Origin: Neobacillus niacini
GTDB lineage: Bacteria > Bacillota > Bacilli > Bacillales > Cytobacillaceae
Direction: 5' to 3'
DNA length: 64,000 nucleotides
Assembly: GCF_030817595.1 (NCBI RefSeq)
Contig: NZ_JAUSZN010000001.1
Span: 5,268,001-5,332,000 of the forward strand
Numbering within the stretch: the first letter of the stretch is position 1; every line of letters begins with the position of its first letter. Positions 43,475-52,476 of the stretch are shown here, piece after piece. The notes beneath the pieces are model-generated. The model searched no databases, was not told the DNA's origin, and was given only the letters and a program-made list of their open reading frames with translations. The translations under genes were made by a program, and so were the position numbers.

Positions 43475-45535
43475 ATGAATAAACAGTCCTATCATCAATT
43501 TAGTATATTAATAATTGTAAATACAATTTTGTCTTTCTTGGTGTTATTTAGTTATAAAATCTTTATTGAAGATAATAAAATAAATGATTTTTTCCTCTGG
43601 ATTCAGTTTGACACCAAAAGGTTTGCCATGTATTTATTTACTATTTTTCTTGCCTTTATTTTCACAGCTAAAATACAACTTAAGATTTATAACAAGTTAA
43701 AGGAAAAGAATAATTGGATTTTGGTATTATTAAAATATTTAATGCTCTTTCTTATTTTGTTGGGTGCTTCAATTTTTATAAACTTTTACTTCCAATACTT
43801 CCAAACATTAAAAGACCCACTGTTAACACACCAATGGATTGGGGAGCATATCAAGCCTTTTTTTGCTGGAGTGTTTTATTTACTGATCATATACATGTTT
43901 ATGTTTGTTTTGGTTGGAAATATCTATATTAGTTCTTTCATTACCAGTTTAGTGTTATTAATAATTGGGTTTATCCATTACAATAAGCTGAACCTAAGGG
44001 GAGAGCCTCTATATCCAGCTGACTATACTCAAATTAATCATTTAAAAGATGTAATACCAATGGTTAAAGAATATATTTCAATTAACCAAGTTATTTTCCT
44101 TGTTATAATTGTGTGTGTTGTTGGAATTATATCAGTCTTTCTGCCTAAATTAAGAATTGCTCTATGGGTGAGAGGATTAATTCTTGTTGTGGCCATAACT
44201 ATGATTTATTCATATACTTATTTCCCTAATACTTTTATGAAATCATTTGTCGAAAAAAACAACATCGAAATCGTAAAGTGGAACCAAACTTATAACTATC
44301 AAACAAATGGCTTTTTATTTGGTTTTGTTTCAAATTTACATGTTGAAGGATTTGAAGAACCAGAGGGATATACGAAACAAAAGGTTGAAGAGACGGCTCG
44401 AAAATACTTAAAGAGCGCTAACAACTCTAGTGAAACTGGAAAGAAGCCTAACATTATTTATTTAATGAGTGAAACATTCTGGGATCCGACAAAATTAAAT
44501 ATTTCTTTCAGTGAAGATCCAATTAAAAATGTACGTGAATTAATGACAAAACATACATCTGGCCAAATTCTATCCTCAAACTTCGGTGGAGGAACAGCTA
44601 ATGTTGAATTTGAAGCGTTAACTGGATTTACCATGTCATTCTTAAATGAAGGAGCAATCCCTTATCAAGATTTAGTCCCACAAAAAAAGTTTATTCCAAC
44701 GTTAGTAAGTGATTTGGAGAATAAAGGATACGAATCCTTGGCCATTCACCCAGGCAGTAAGGTTTTTTATAAACGAAATCTTGTCTATCAAACGTTAGGG
44801 TTTAATGAATTTTTGGATGAAGGCACTATGAAGCATACAGAGAAAACGGGCGGCGCACTTATAAATGATGAATCATTTACACAAGAAATAGTAGACAATA
44901 TTAAAAATCAGGAAAAACCAATGTTCATTCATGGGGTATCGATTCAAAATCATATGCCTTACAATGAAAAAAATTATCCTGATTATCCAATTGATGTTTC
45001 AGGTCTACACCCAGATTCAATCTCGCAGGTTAAAGTATATACTGAAGGACTAAGAAGATCAGATTTAGCTTTTAAATATTTAGTAGATCAATTAGAAGAA
45101 ATAGGCGAGCCTACAGTTGTGGTTTTTTGGGGTGATCATTTACCGGTTCTGGGAGGGGATTACTCTATTTATAAAGAAGCGGGTTATCATGATGAAGACC
45201 CAAAGATTAGAGAATTAAAATATTATGAAACACCTCTTTTAATTTACTCTAACTTTGAAACGGCAAAATATGACCTCAACACCATTAGTCCCTATTATTT
45301 AGCTCCTGTTGTTTACGATATGATTGGTCAGGAAAAACCAGGCTTTTATCACTTACTTGATCAAGTTAGAAGTGAAATACCCGCAATGAAAGGTATCACC
45401 AAACTCGGAAGTGATCAAGAATTAATAACGAAACTGACAAAAGAGCAGGAACAGCTATTGGAAGACTATAAGCTGATTCAATATGACTTATTAGCAGGTA
45501 ATCAATATAGTATGGAATTGTTGTTTTCTAAGTAA
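43475..45535 (+). CDS. LTA synthase family sulfatase-fold membrane enzyme
   Basis: 686 residues with an AGGAG ribosome site. Five or more N-terminal TM helices run to about residue 260, then the extracytoplasmic sulfatase/LtaS domain: PNIIYLMSETFWDPTKL (metal Glu), FGGGTANVEFEALTGF (nucleophile Thr in GGGT), HPGSKVFYKRN, FIHGVSIQNHMPY and VVFWGDHLPVLGGDY (metal Asp/His). It transfers glycerol-phosphate or a similar group to an acceptor outside the membrane. Its position beside LCP and polymer genes suggests modification of the wall polymer rather than housekeeping LTA synthesis, but both are possible. Confidence 0.88.
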   Translation: MNKQSYHQFSILIIVNTILSFLVLFSYKIFIEDNKINDFFLWIQFDTKRFAMYLFTIFLAFIFTAKIQLKIYNKLKEKNNWILVLLKYLMLFLILLGASIFINFYFQYFQTLKDPLLTHQWIGEHIKPFFAGVFYLLIIYMFMFVLVGNIYISSFITSLVLLIIGFIHYNKLNLRGEPLYPADYTQINHLKDVIPMVKEYISINQVIFLVIIVCVVGIISVFLPKLRIALWVRGLILVVAITMIYSYTYFPNTFMKSFVEKNNIEIVKWNQTYNYQTNGFLFGFVSNLHVEGFEEPEGYTKQKVEETARKYLKSANNSSETGKKPNIIYLMSETFWDPTKLNISFSEDPIKNVRELMTKHTSGQILSSNFGGGTANVEFEALTGFTMSFLNEGAIPYQDLVPQKKFIPTLVSDLENKGYESLAIHPGSKVFYKRNLVYQTLGFNEFLDEGTMKHTEKTGGALINDESFTQEIVDNIKNQEKPMFIHGVSIQNHMPYNEKNYPDYPIDVSGLHPDSISQVKVYTEGLRRSDLAFKYLVDQLEEIGEPTVVVFWGDHLPVLGGDYSIYKEAGYHDEDPKIRELKYYETPLLIYSNFETAKYDLNTISPYYLAPVVYDMIGQEKPGFYHLLDQVRSEIPAMKGITKLGSDQELITKLTKEQEQLLEDYKLIQYDLLAGNQYSMELLFSK

Positions 45536-45543
45536 ATAAAGGT

Positions 45544-45575
45544 AAGCACAAGAACTTAGTTCTTGTGCTTTTCTT
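45544..45575. terminator. Bidirectional terminator between the LtaS-like and flippase genes
   Basis: AAGCACAAGAACT pairs perfectly with AGTTCTTGTGCTT, with T-rich flank; the two genes converge on it. Confidence 0.88.
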
Positions 45576-45576
45576 T

Positions 45577-47010
45577 TCATTTGGGTAACATTTTCCTCTT
45601 GACCGTATTGATGATTGTAACAATAAGTGAATCTTTAATCACTATCAACCCAATCAAGTAAACGCTAACTCCAATGAATATTTGAATAAAAGTCACCAGC
45701 AGCGGGCTTATATTGATAAATTTATCAACAGCACTCACTGAAAAGAAAACAAGTAAACTTAAGACGAAATACTTTATAAACATTCCTGCAAAGTTTTTAA
45801 ATTCAAAATACTTTCTTGCGAAATACATTTGAATAATGGCTCCTACAGCTTCTGCCACTAACAGAGCTACGGTAGCAGCTGTACTTGCAAGATGCGATAC
45901 AAATAAGAAATTTGTAATTAAACTTAGTATTGCACCAATTGTAATGGCGATAGCATATTTATTTTGCTGGTTCGTTGAAACCAAAATTTGAATTCCAAAT
46001 ATATTAGCTAATCCTACGAAAAATATTACTGGACTCATAATAATTAACAAATTAATTACTGCATTAAATTCATTACCTAAGAACCATGATACAAAGTTAG
46101 GAGCGATTCCCATTAATCCTAAGGTCATTGGCAGTGTAATCAATAATACAAATTGAAGGGCATATTTAATGTATTTTTTCATGGATTCAGTATTCCCTTG
46201 AGAAAATTCATGTGCCATTCTTGGAAGTAAAACAGAACCTAGTGAGGTAATAAATCCTAAAGCAATTCGTACGACTTTATCCGCTTGATTGTAATAACCA
46301 ACTTCAACTTCCCCGGAGACGCGTCCTAATACGATTCTATTAACAAGAGTATATACTTGTATCATTATTTGGGGTAAAAACAAGCCAATGATTGGCCAAA
46401 AATGTACTTTTATATCACGATAAGCAATTCTTTTAAAAGTAATTTCTTTTAATAAAGGAATCCACATAATTAATTGGCCTACGAAAAGGGTAACGGCATT
46501 GATCGTTATATAATAAGATAAATCATCAATATCTTTTACAAGAGTAAAAACCAATACGATGCTGACCAATCTTACTAGTATATTTCGTGTTGTTACGCTC
46601 TTAATTTGCTCTTTCCCAATAAAATACCAAGATACATCTATAGTGGTGGCAACCAATGTGAAGATATGAATGAAAAATAGTGATTTATATTCGTTGGCAG
46701 TTAAAGCAAATAACAGATAGACCACTAAAGTTATCATGGAAATGAAAAGTTGTATGAAATATATGGACCAGAATTCTTTTGATCGCTCTTCCAATGCTTG
46801 CTTTGTAGCAATTTGTCTGCTTCCATACATTGGAATGCTTAAAATGGCAAAAACTAAGAAAAGTTGAACGATAGATAATACATAGGCATCCGTACCGATC
46901 CCTTCAGGTTTTAGTACTCGAGAGATGTATGGTGTCAGGATAAATGGAGTCACTAATAATAAAAGTTGATAGATTACCGTATATAAGTAATTCGAAATAA
47001 GTTTACCCAT
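45577..47010 (-). CDS. Wzx-type oligosaccharide flippase (MATE/MVF superfamily)
   Basis: 477 residues with about 14 TM helices. The start MGKLISNYLYTVIYQLLLLVTPFILTPYISRVLKPEGIGTDAY is typical of RfbX/Wzx flippases, and EVGYYNQADKVVRIALGFITSLGSVLLPRMA is the conserved middle. It moves undecaprenyl-linked repeat units across the membrane. It is on the opposite strand to the other polymer genes but inside their locus. Confidence 0.9.
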   Translation of the reverse strand: MGKLISNYLYTVIYQLLLLVTPFILTPYISRVLKPEGIGTDAYVLSIVQLFLVFAILSIPMYGSRQIATKQALEERSKEFWSIYFIQLFISMITLVVYLLFALTANEYKSLFFIHIFTLVATTIDVSWYFIGKEQIKSVTTRNILVRLVSIVLVFTLVKDIDDLSYYITINAVTLFVGQLIMWIPLLKEITFKRIAYRDIKVHFWPIIGLFLPQIMIQVYTLVNRIVLGRVSGEVEVGYYNQADKVVRIALGFITSLGSVLLPRMAHEFSQGNTESMKKYIKYALQFVLLITLPMTLGLMGIAPNFVSWFLGNEFNAVINLLIIMSPVIFFVGLANIFGIQILVSTNQQNKYAIAITIGAILSLITNFLFVSHLASTAATVALLVAEAVGAIIQMYFARKYFEFKNFAGMFIKYFVLSLLVFFSVSAVDKFINISPLLVTFIQIFIGVSVYLIGLIVIKDSLIVTIINTVKRKMLPK

Positions 47011-47242
47011 AAAATGCTTTCAAATCCTTTAGAGAAATTAATGTATTTATATCATTTTTCATCAGTTAAGATTAGCATTAAATGTAATGAGAAACAACGT
47101 ATAAATATGTTTTTTTTAAGAAAATGGCAAGGTAATGAGATTAAGTAAGGATGATATAAAATGTTGAAGTAAAAGCAAAGTTTAGGTATAGTACTAATTG
47201 TGTTCAGTAGGAGATTAGTTTTGTTCAATAGGGAGAAACGAT

Positions 47243-48223
47243 ATGAATCCTAAAATTAGCATTATTGTACCCGTGTTCAATGTTGAAAATTATATTCATG
47301 ATTGTATCAAAAGTATTCTTAACCAGTCCTTTATAGATTTTGAAGTTATTTTAGTTAACGATGGGTCTAGTGACCAAAGTGGGCAAATTTGTGATGAATA
47401 TGCAAAGAAGGATAAGAGAATAGCTGTAATACATAAAGAAAACGGCGGTCAATCTTCGGCAAGAAACAGAGGAATCGATATCGCTAAGGGAGATTATATT
47501 GGGTTCATTGATAGCGATGATTGGATAGACTTTGATATGTACAAAATTTTGTATGAAAAAGCAATAGAAATGGAAGCAGATATAAGTGCATGTAATATTG
47601 TTGAATATCAAAAGGACTCTTCAAAACGCCTTTTTTGTCTTGATTTGACCGATCGTATATTTGACCGAGAAGCTGCAATCGGTGAAATCTATTTAAATGA
47701 GAGACTTACCTTTAGTCCATGTAATAAAATATATAAACGGGAATTATTCAATGGGTTACGCTTTAAAGAAGGATATATTTTAGAAGATATGGATTTTGCT
47801 TATAAAATCATACATCGTTCTAATAAAATTTTTTACACAGGGAAGCCATTATACAATTATCGATATAATGATAAAAGCACGTTACGGAAGACCTTTTCCA
47901 AAAAGCGTATAGATGAATATCAAGTTAGAAAGGATATGTATACCTTTTACCTTGAAAATTATCCAGAGCACGCTAATGAGGTATATGCCGAATTGGTGTT
48001 AAAGGGATTAGAGTTATATATCAATGTAGAGAAGTATTTTAGAAATGAAAAGAAGCAATATAAATATTTAATTGCTGTAGACCGGAAAAAATTAAAATCA
48101 GTAGTATCGAAAAATGATTATAATAAGAAGAAAAAAATTCTATTAATGATCGGCCTTATTTCGCCCGAACTGTTAGTAAAAGTATACCGTTTTTATTGGG
48201 ATAAAATTAAGCATGAGTTATAA
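47243..48223 (+). CDS. Family 2 glycosyltransferase
   Basis: 326 residues. N-terminal GT-A fold: ISIIVPVFNVENYIHDCIKSILNQSF, VNDGSSDQSGQI, GGQSSARNRGIDIAKGDYIGFIDSDDW (DxD-type metal site), and EDMDFAYKI. It resembles EpsJ-like transferases. The sugar donor cannot be told. It diverges from the flippase gene; 47011-47242 between them should hold both promoters. Confidence 0.88.
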   Translation: MNPKISIIVPVFNVENYIHDCIKSILNQSFIDFEVILVNDGSSDQSGQICDEYAKKDKRIAVIHKENGGQSSARNRGIDIAKGDYIGFIDSDDWIDFDMYKILYEKAIEMEADISACNIVEYQKDSSKRLFCLDLTDRIFDREAAIGEIYLNERLTFSPCNKIYKRELFNGLRFKEGYILEDMDFAYKIIHRSNKIFYTGKPLYNYRYNDKSTLRKTFSKKRIDEYQVRKDMYTFYLENYPEHANEVYAELVLKGLELYINVEKYFRNEKKQYKYLIAVDRKKLKSVVSKNDYNKKKKILLMIGLISPELLVKVYRFYWDKIKHEL

Positions 48224-48264
48224 GGATAGTTCTACTAGTTGTACTTTGGAGTTGAAAAAATAAA

Positions 48265-49224
48265 ATGATAGCCTTTGTTATTTTGAATTATAATACGTGG
48301 GAAATGACATTACGTTGTGTAGAGTCAATTTTTGAAACATGCAAACAAAATTACACCATTTATATAGTAGACAACGGTTCAACCAATGACTCCTATTATC
48401 AAATTGAAAAAGAATATCGAGGTAATGAGAAAGTCGTTGTGATTAAATCTGAAAATTTAGGATATGCAAGAGGCAATAATAATGGGATTAGACAGGCTAT
48501 AAAAGATGGCTATGACATCATTACTGTTACGAATAATGATGTTATTTTTTTAGAGGATAGTATCAATCGTATGTATTCATTTCTTGAAAGTAATGAGAAT
48601 ACTGCTGTCACTGCTCCTTATATTTTGTCACCAGAAGGAGTATTACATAATTTACCTTCATTAAAAAAAGTTAGCAACAGGGATTATCTGCTCCATCATA
48701 CAAGACTAGAAAAGTTTTTATCTAAAGAGAGTAAGAGACAATATGACAAGCAATACAATTTAACGAGTAATGCTATAGGGAATGATCCGATATCTATCTA
48801 TAAATTTTCTGGCTGCTGTTTTATGGCAAAACGTGAAATGTTAGAGGAAGTAGGATTATTCGATGAACATACTTTCTTATATTTTGAAGAAGATATTCTT
48901 TGTCAAAAAATGATGAATTTAGGCTATCAAGCCTGCTTCCTGCCTGATTCAAAAATCGTCCATCATCATGGTTTAACAACGGGTAAAGATAATTTATTTG
49001 TTGACACCGAAATGTTAAAAAGTGAGATGTATTTTCTTTCAAGATATAACAAGATGAGCTCGTTTGGCATGTGGATTGTCTATAGTGACCGTGCACTCAC
49101 ATCTTTAATAAAAATAATTAAAAAACGGTACCATCAGGCTTCTCTTAAAGATTATATGGTTTTTTTGAAGACAACGTGGAAACATTTTATTAAATACTCT
49201 AGAAGTGAAAAGAATGTAATATAG
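48265..49224 (+). CDS. Family 2 glycosyltransferase (WbbL/rhamnosyltransferase-like)
   Basis: 319 residues. AFVILNYNTWEMTLRCVESI, VDNGSTNDS, LGYARGNNNGIRQAIKDG, TNNDVIF (metal site) and FSGCCFMAKREMLEEVGLFDEHTFLYFEEDI match the WbbL-like subfamily. A rhamnosyl donor is plausible given rmlACBD in the same locus. It lies 41 bases after the preceding transferase gene. Confidence 0.85.
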   Translation: MIAFVILNYNTWEMTLRCVESIFETCKQNYTIYIVDNGSTNDSYYQIEKEYRGNEKVVVIKSENLGYARGNNNGIRQAIKDGYDIITVTNNDVIFLEDSINRMYSFLESNENTAVTAPYILSPEGVLHNLPSLKKVSNRDYLLHHTRLEKFLSKESKRQYDKQYNLTSNAIGNDPISIYKFSGCCFMAKREMLEEVGLFDEHTFLYFEEDILCQKMMNLGYQACFLPDSKIVHHHGLTTGKDNLFVDTEMLKSEMYFLSRYNKMSSFGMWIVYSDRALTSLIKIIKKRYHQASLKDYMVFLKTTWKHFIKYSRSEKNVI

Positions 49225-49237
49225 TAAAAAACACTGG

Positions 49238-49275
49238 ACACCATCTTTTCTAATTACATAGATGGTGTTATTTAT
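49238..49275 (+). terminator. Terminator after the two glycosyltransferase genes
   Basis: ACACCATCT pairs with AGATGGTGT around a 13-base loop, followed by a T-rich stretch. Confidence 0.65.
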
Positions 49276-49311
49276 TACATCTAAAAAGGCTTGTGAAATG
49301 GGGGGAATACA

Positions 49312-50931
49312 ATGAAAAAAAATTTACTACTCATCTTAAGCATGCTGCTCATTTTAAGTATGTTCCTTAGCATGGCATACGTAAAACTATTTGGCAAGAA
49401 CATAAATGCTGTCGAGGAAGAGGTAAGTGGAAGTGTATCACAGCATCTTAAAATAAATATCGGCAGAGAACCACTGACGTTACATCCTGGTCTTGCAAAT
49501 GATTCAGTTTCAGAATCAGTTGTTTTACAATTATTTGAGGGTTTAACGCGAACAGAATTATGGGGCCAGACGGTAAATGCTGCGGCCTCCTTCGTAAAAA
49601 TATCAGATGATCAAAAAACATATACATTTACCATTCGGGAAGCTAAATGGTCAAATGGCGACCCAGTCATTGCCAAGGATTTTGAATATGCATGGAAATG
49701 GGCTTTGGACCCTAAAAATAAGTCGGCCAATGCTTACCAACTTTATTATATCGAAGGTGCAAAAGAATTTAATGAGGGTAAAGGCAGTATAGAAAATGTA
49801 GGGGTAAGGGCTATTGATGAGAAAACATTAGAAGTGACACTTGTCAACCCAATTCCTAATTTTTATAATATCGTATCATTAGGGGCATACTTCCCAATTA
49901 ACAGTAAAATAGCTGAAAAAAATCCTGACTGGGCAAATGAGGTTAGTAATCAATATACATCAAATGGATCTTTCCAATTAAGTGAATGGTCGCATGATGA
50001 TAAAATTGTCCTTGAAAAAAATAAAAGTTACTGGGACGCAAATATGGTGAAATTAGAGAAAATTTCCATGCATATGGTCAATGATCCAGCAAAAGAACTA
50101 TCTTTATATGAAAACGGTGATTTGGATTTGATCAGTTCACCTATTGAGTCGATGATGATTGAGGATGAATTATTTTATACTCAATCCATTGCAGGTACGT
50201 ACTCATTTAAATTAAATACAAAAACGGAACCGTTTACGAACGAAAATATCCGAAAAGCCTTTGCGTTAGCGATTAACCGTCAAGAAATCGTTGATAATAT
50301 GAAGAATCAGGAAATCTATCCAGCTATGGCTGCTGTACATCCAGCGATTTTTTCTGAAAATAAAAAAGGGTATTTTCAAGATAATGATATAAAAAAGGCA
50401 CAGGAATATTTACAAAAAGGATTAGAAGAGCTGGGCTATCAAGGGGCCTCAGAACTGCCCACGATTACTCTGTCTATTACCACGAATGAAACGGATGTGG
50501 GAATTGCTGAATCTATTCAAAAGATGTGGACAGAAAACTTAGGTGTTAAGGTGACGCTTGAACGTTCAGATTGGAATATCCAAAATGAAGAAATTCGAAC
50601 CTTTGATTATGAAGTTGCTCTCATAAAATCGTTGAGCTCTTATAGAGAGCCGGTTAACGTGCTTGAATTATTTAGTCATGCAAATACTAGTACCAATGGG
50701 GTTGGATGGCAAAATGAAGAGTTTGAAAATTTATTGATGCAATCCAAGTTAGAGACGGATACAAACAAACGCCTGGAATTATTAAAGAAGGCAGAAGAAC
50801 TGTTGGTAGACGCAATGCCAATTATTCCAATTTACTTTTTTACTGATGAAGTAATCCAAAGCAAAAAGGTAAATAGTGTGGCTTTTCCTTACCCAGGTCA
50901 AATTCAACTTAAATGGGCCTCTTTAGAATAA
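49312..50931 (+). CDS. Orphan OppA/family 5 peptide-binding protein with membrane anchor
   Basis: 539 residues. SBP_bac_5 features: LNINIGREPLTLHPGLANDSVSE-like start, LFEGLTR, YTFTIREAKWSNGDPVIAKDFEYAWKWALDP, NPIPNFYN, and IRKAFALAINRQEIVDN. The N-terminus is a hydrophobic helix (LLLILSMLLILSMFLSMAYV) with no lipobox Cys, so it is membrane-anchored or secreted rather than a lipoprotein. No permease or ATPase genes lie nearby. Its place within a wall-polymer locus suggests it may bind wall peptides or serve a transporter encoded elsewhere. Confidence 0.87.
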   Translation: MKKNLLLILSMLLILSMFLSMAYVKLFGKNINAVEEEVSGSVSQHLKINIGREPLTLHPGLANDSVSESVVLQLFEGLTRTELWGQTVNAAASFVKISDDQKTYTFTIREAKWSNGDPVIAKDFEYAWKWALDPKNKSANAYQLYYIEGAKEFNEGKGSIENVGVRAIDEKTLEVTLVNPIPNFYNIVSLGAYFPINSKIAEKNPDWANEVSNQYTSNGSFQLSEWSHDDKIVLEKNKSYWDANMVKLEKISMHMVNDPAKELSLYENGDLDLISSPIESMMIEDELFYTQSIAGTYSFKLNTKTEPFTNENIRKAFALAINRQEIVDNMKNQEIYPAMAAVHPAIFSENKKGYFQDNDIKKAQEYLQKGLEELGYQGASELPTITLSITTNETDVGIAESIQKMWTENLGVKVTLERSDWNIQNEEIRTFDYEVALIKSLSSYREPVNVLELFSHANTSTNGVGWQNEEFENLLMQSKLETDTNKRLELLKKAEELLVDAMPIIPIYFFTDEVIQSKKVNSVAFPYPGQIQLKWASLE

Positions 50932-50942
50932 CGATATAAATT

Positions 50943-50978
50943 AGAAATTTCCAAGGGCGCAGCTTTTGGAAATTTTTA
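50943..50978 (+). terminator. Terminator of the OppA-like gene
   Basis: AGAAATTTCCAA pairs with TTGGAAATTTTT around an 11-base loop. Confidence 0.75.
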
Positions 50979-51010
50979 AGATTGAATTATAATTCATAGG
51001 AGGAAAACGA

Positions 51011-51997
51011 GTGATTGGGAAAAAGAAAGTGACCATTCTAGTACCAGCGTATAACGAAGAAGACGTGTTGCAACAATTATATTCAAGATTGATAAATGTT
51101 TTTAATACATTGCCTTTATATAAATTTGAATTACTATTTATTAACGATGGAAGCACGGATGAAACTTTACCGAAAATCAAATTATTAAGAGAAATGGATA
51201 ATAGAGTTTCATATGTCAATCTTTCTCGTAATTTTGGCAAAGAAACAGCCATGATTGCAGGTCTTGACTATGCTGAAGGTGATGCTGTAATCATTATAGA
51301 TGCTGACCTACAGGATCCTCCTGAATTAATCCCTGAAATGATTCACTATTGGGAAAATGGATACGATGATGTTTATGCGAAAAGGAACTCTAGATCCGGG
51401 GAAACTTGGATAAAGAAGACGACTGCGACAGCTTTTTATAGGTTATTAGAAAAAGTTGCAAGAGTGCCGATTCAAAGGGATACAGGGGACTTTAGGCTGC
51501 TGGATCGTCGGTGTGTTGATGCTTTAAGGCAATTAAGAGAGACTCAGAGATATACAAAAGGAATGTTTAGCTGGATAGGGTTTAATAAAAAGGAGATTTT
51601 ATTCGATAGGGACCCGCGTGCAGCTGGAGAAACGAAGTGGAATTATTTTAAACTATTTGATTTAGCCATTGAGGGAATTACATCCTTTACTACTACTCCA
51701 CTTCGGATTTCTGCTCTATTTGGGTGTATTGTCTCTTTTTGTGCCTTTATTTACATGATTTGGATTATCGCAAAGACGATGCTTTTTGGGGAACCTGTAG
51801 CGGGTTATCCTTCTTTAATGACAGTAATCTTATTTTTAGGAGGTATTCAACTCATTTCATTAGGTATTTTAGGAGAATATATTGGCAGGATTTTTAATGA
51901 AACGAAAAACCGGCCACTTTATTTTGTTGATGAATATAACAATGTTAAAATAAACAACTTCGATACCAATAAACTTCAGGCAGTTAGTAAGGAATGA
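51011..51997 (+). CDS. GtrB/DPM1-like polyprenyl-phosphate glycosyltransferase
   Basis: 328 residues from GTG 51011 after AGGAGG. GT2 core: VTILVPAYNEEDVLQQLYSRL, INDGSTDETL, LSRNFGKETAMIAGLDYAEGDAVIIIDADLQDPPE, DTGDFRLLDRR. Two C-terminal TM helices (ISALFGCIVSFCAFIYMIW and a second). Members load glucose or a similar sugar on undecaprenyl phosphate. The next gene encodes a GtrA flippase, forming the standard GtrAB pair for side-chain addition outside the membrane. Confidence 0.9.
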   Translation: MIGKKKVTILVPAYNEEDVLQQLYSRLINVFNTLPLYKFELLFINDGSTDETLPKIKLLREMDNRVSYVNLSRNFGKETAMIAGLDYAEGDAVIIIDADLQDPPELIPEMIHYWENGYDDVYAKRNSRSGETWIKKTTATAFYRLLEKVARVPIQRDTGDFRLLDRRCVDALRQLRETQRYTKGMFSWIGFNKKEILFDRDPRAAGETKWNYFKLFDLAIEGITSFTTTPLRISALFGCIVSFCAFIYMIWIIAKTMLFGEPVAGYPSLMTVILFLGGIQLISLGILGEYIGRIFNETKNRPLYFVDEYNNVKINNFDTNKLQAVSKE

Positions 51998-52015
51998 ACG
52001 TTCAGGAGGTAGTCT

Positions 52016-52420
52016 ATGGAAAAAAGAAATGAGATTGTTATGTATCTCTTATTTGGTGTACTTACAACTGTTATCAATATTCTATGCTACGTTTTCCTTA
52101 GAGAATATCTACATATTAAATATATCTTATCAACAACAATTGCCTGGCTCATATCAGTGGTTTTTGCCTTTTTAACAAATAAAAAATATGTTTTTAAAAG
52201 TAATTTCACCGAATTAAATGCCGTCATACAAGAGTTTTTTTCATTTACCTTTTTTCGAGTGGTTTCGTTGGGGATGGATCTCGGCATTATGGTCGTGTTA
52301 GTAGAAATAATTAAAATTGATGATTTTATTGCTAAAATAGCTGCGAATATAGTTGTGGTAATTATGAACTATATTGTAAGCAAATATGTAGTTTTTAGGA
52401 CGAAACGAGTCAATGAATAA
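52016..52420 (+). CDS. GtrA family membrane protein (glycolipid flippase)
   Basis: 134 residues, ATG after AGGAGG. Four TM helices and the GtrA motifs YLLFGVLTTVINILCYVFL, AWLISVVFAFLTNKKYVFKS and NIVVVIMNYIVSKYVVFR. It is believed to move the undecaprenyl-phosphate sugar made by GtrB to the outer face. Confidence 0.9.
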   Translation: MEKRNEIVMYLLFGVLTTVINILCYVFLREYLHIKYILSTTIAWLISVVFAFLTNKKYVFKSNFTELNAVIQEFFSFTFFRVVSLGMDLGIMVVLVEIIKIDDFIAKIAANIVVVIMNYIVSKYVVFRTKRVNE

Positions 52421-52432
52421 ATAGGTAAACAT

Positions 52433-52475
52433 AAAAAAATCAGTTGGGTTTTCCTCCTCCCAACTGATTTTTTTT
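52433..52475. terminator. Bidirectional terminator after gtrA-like gene
   Basis: AAAAAAATCAGTTGGG pairs with CCCAACTGATTTTTTT; the gtrA-like and DUF6056 genes converge on it. Confidence 0.9.
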
Positions 52476-52476
52476 C

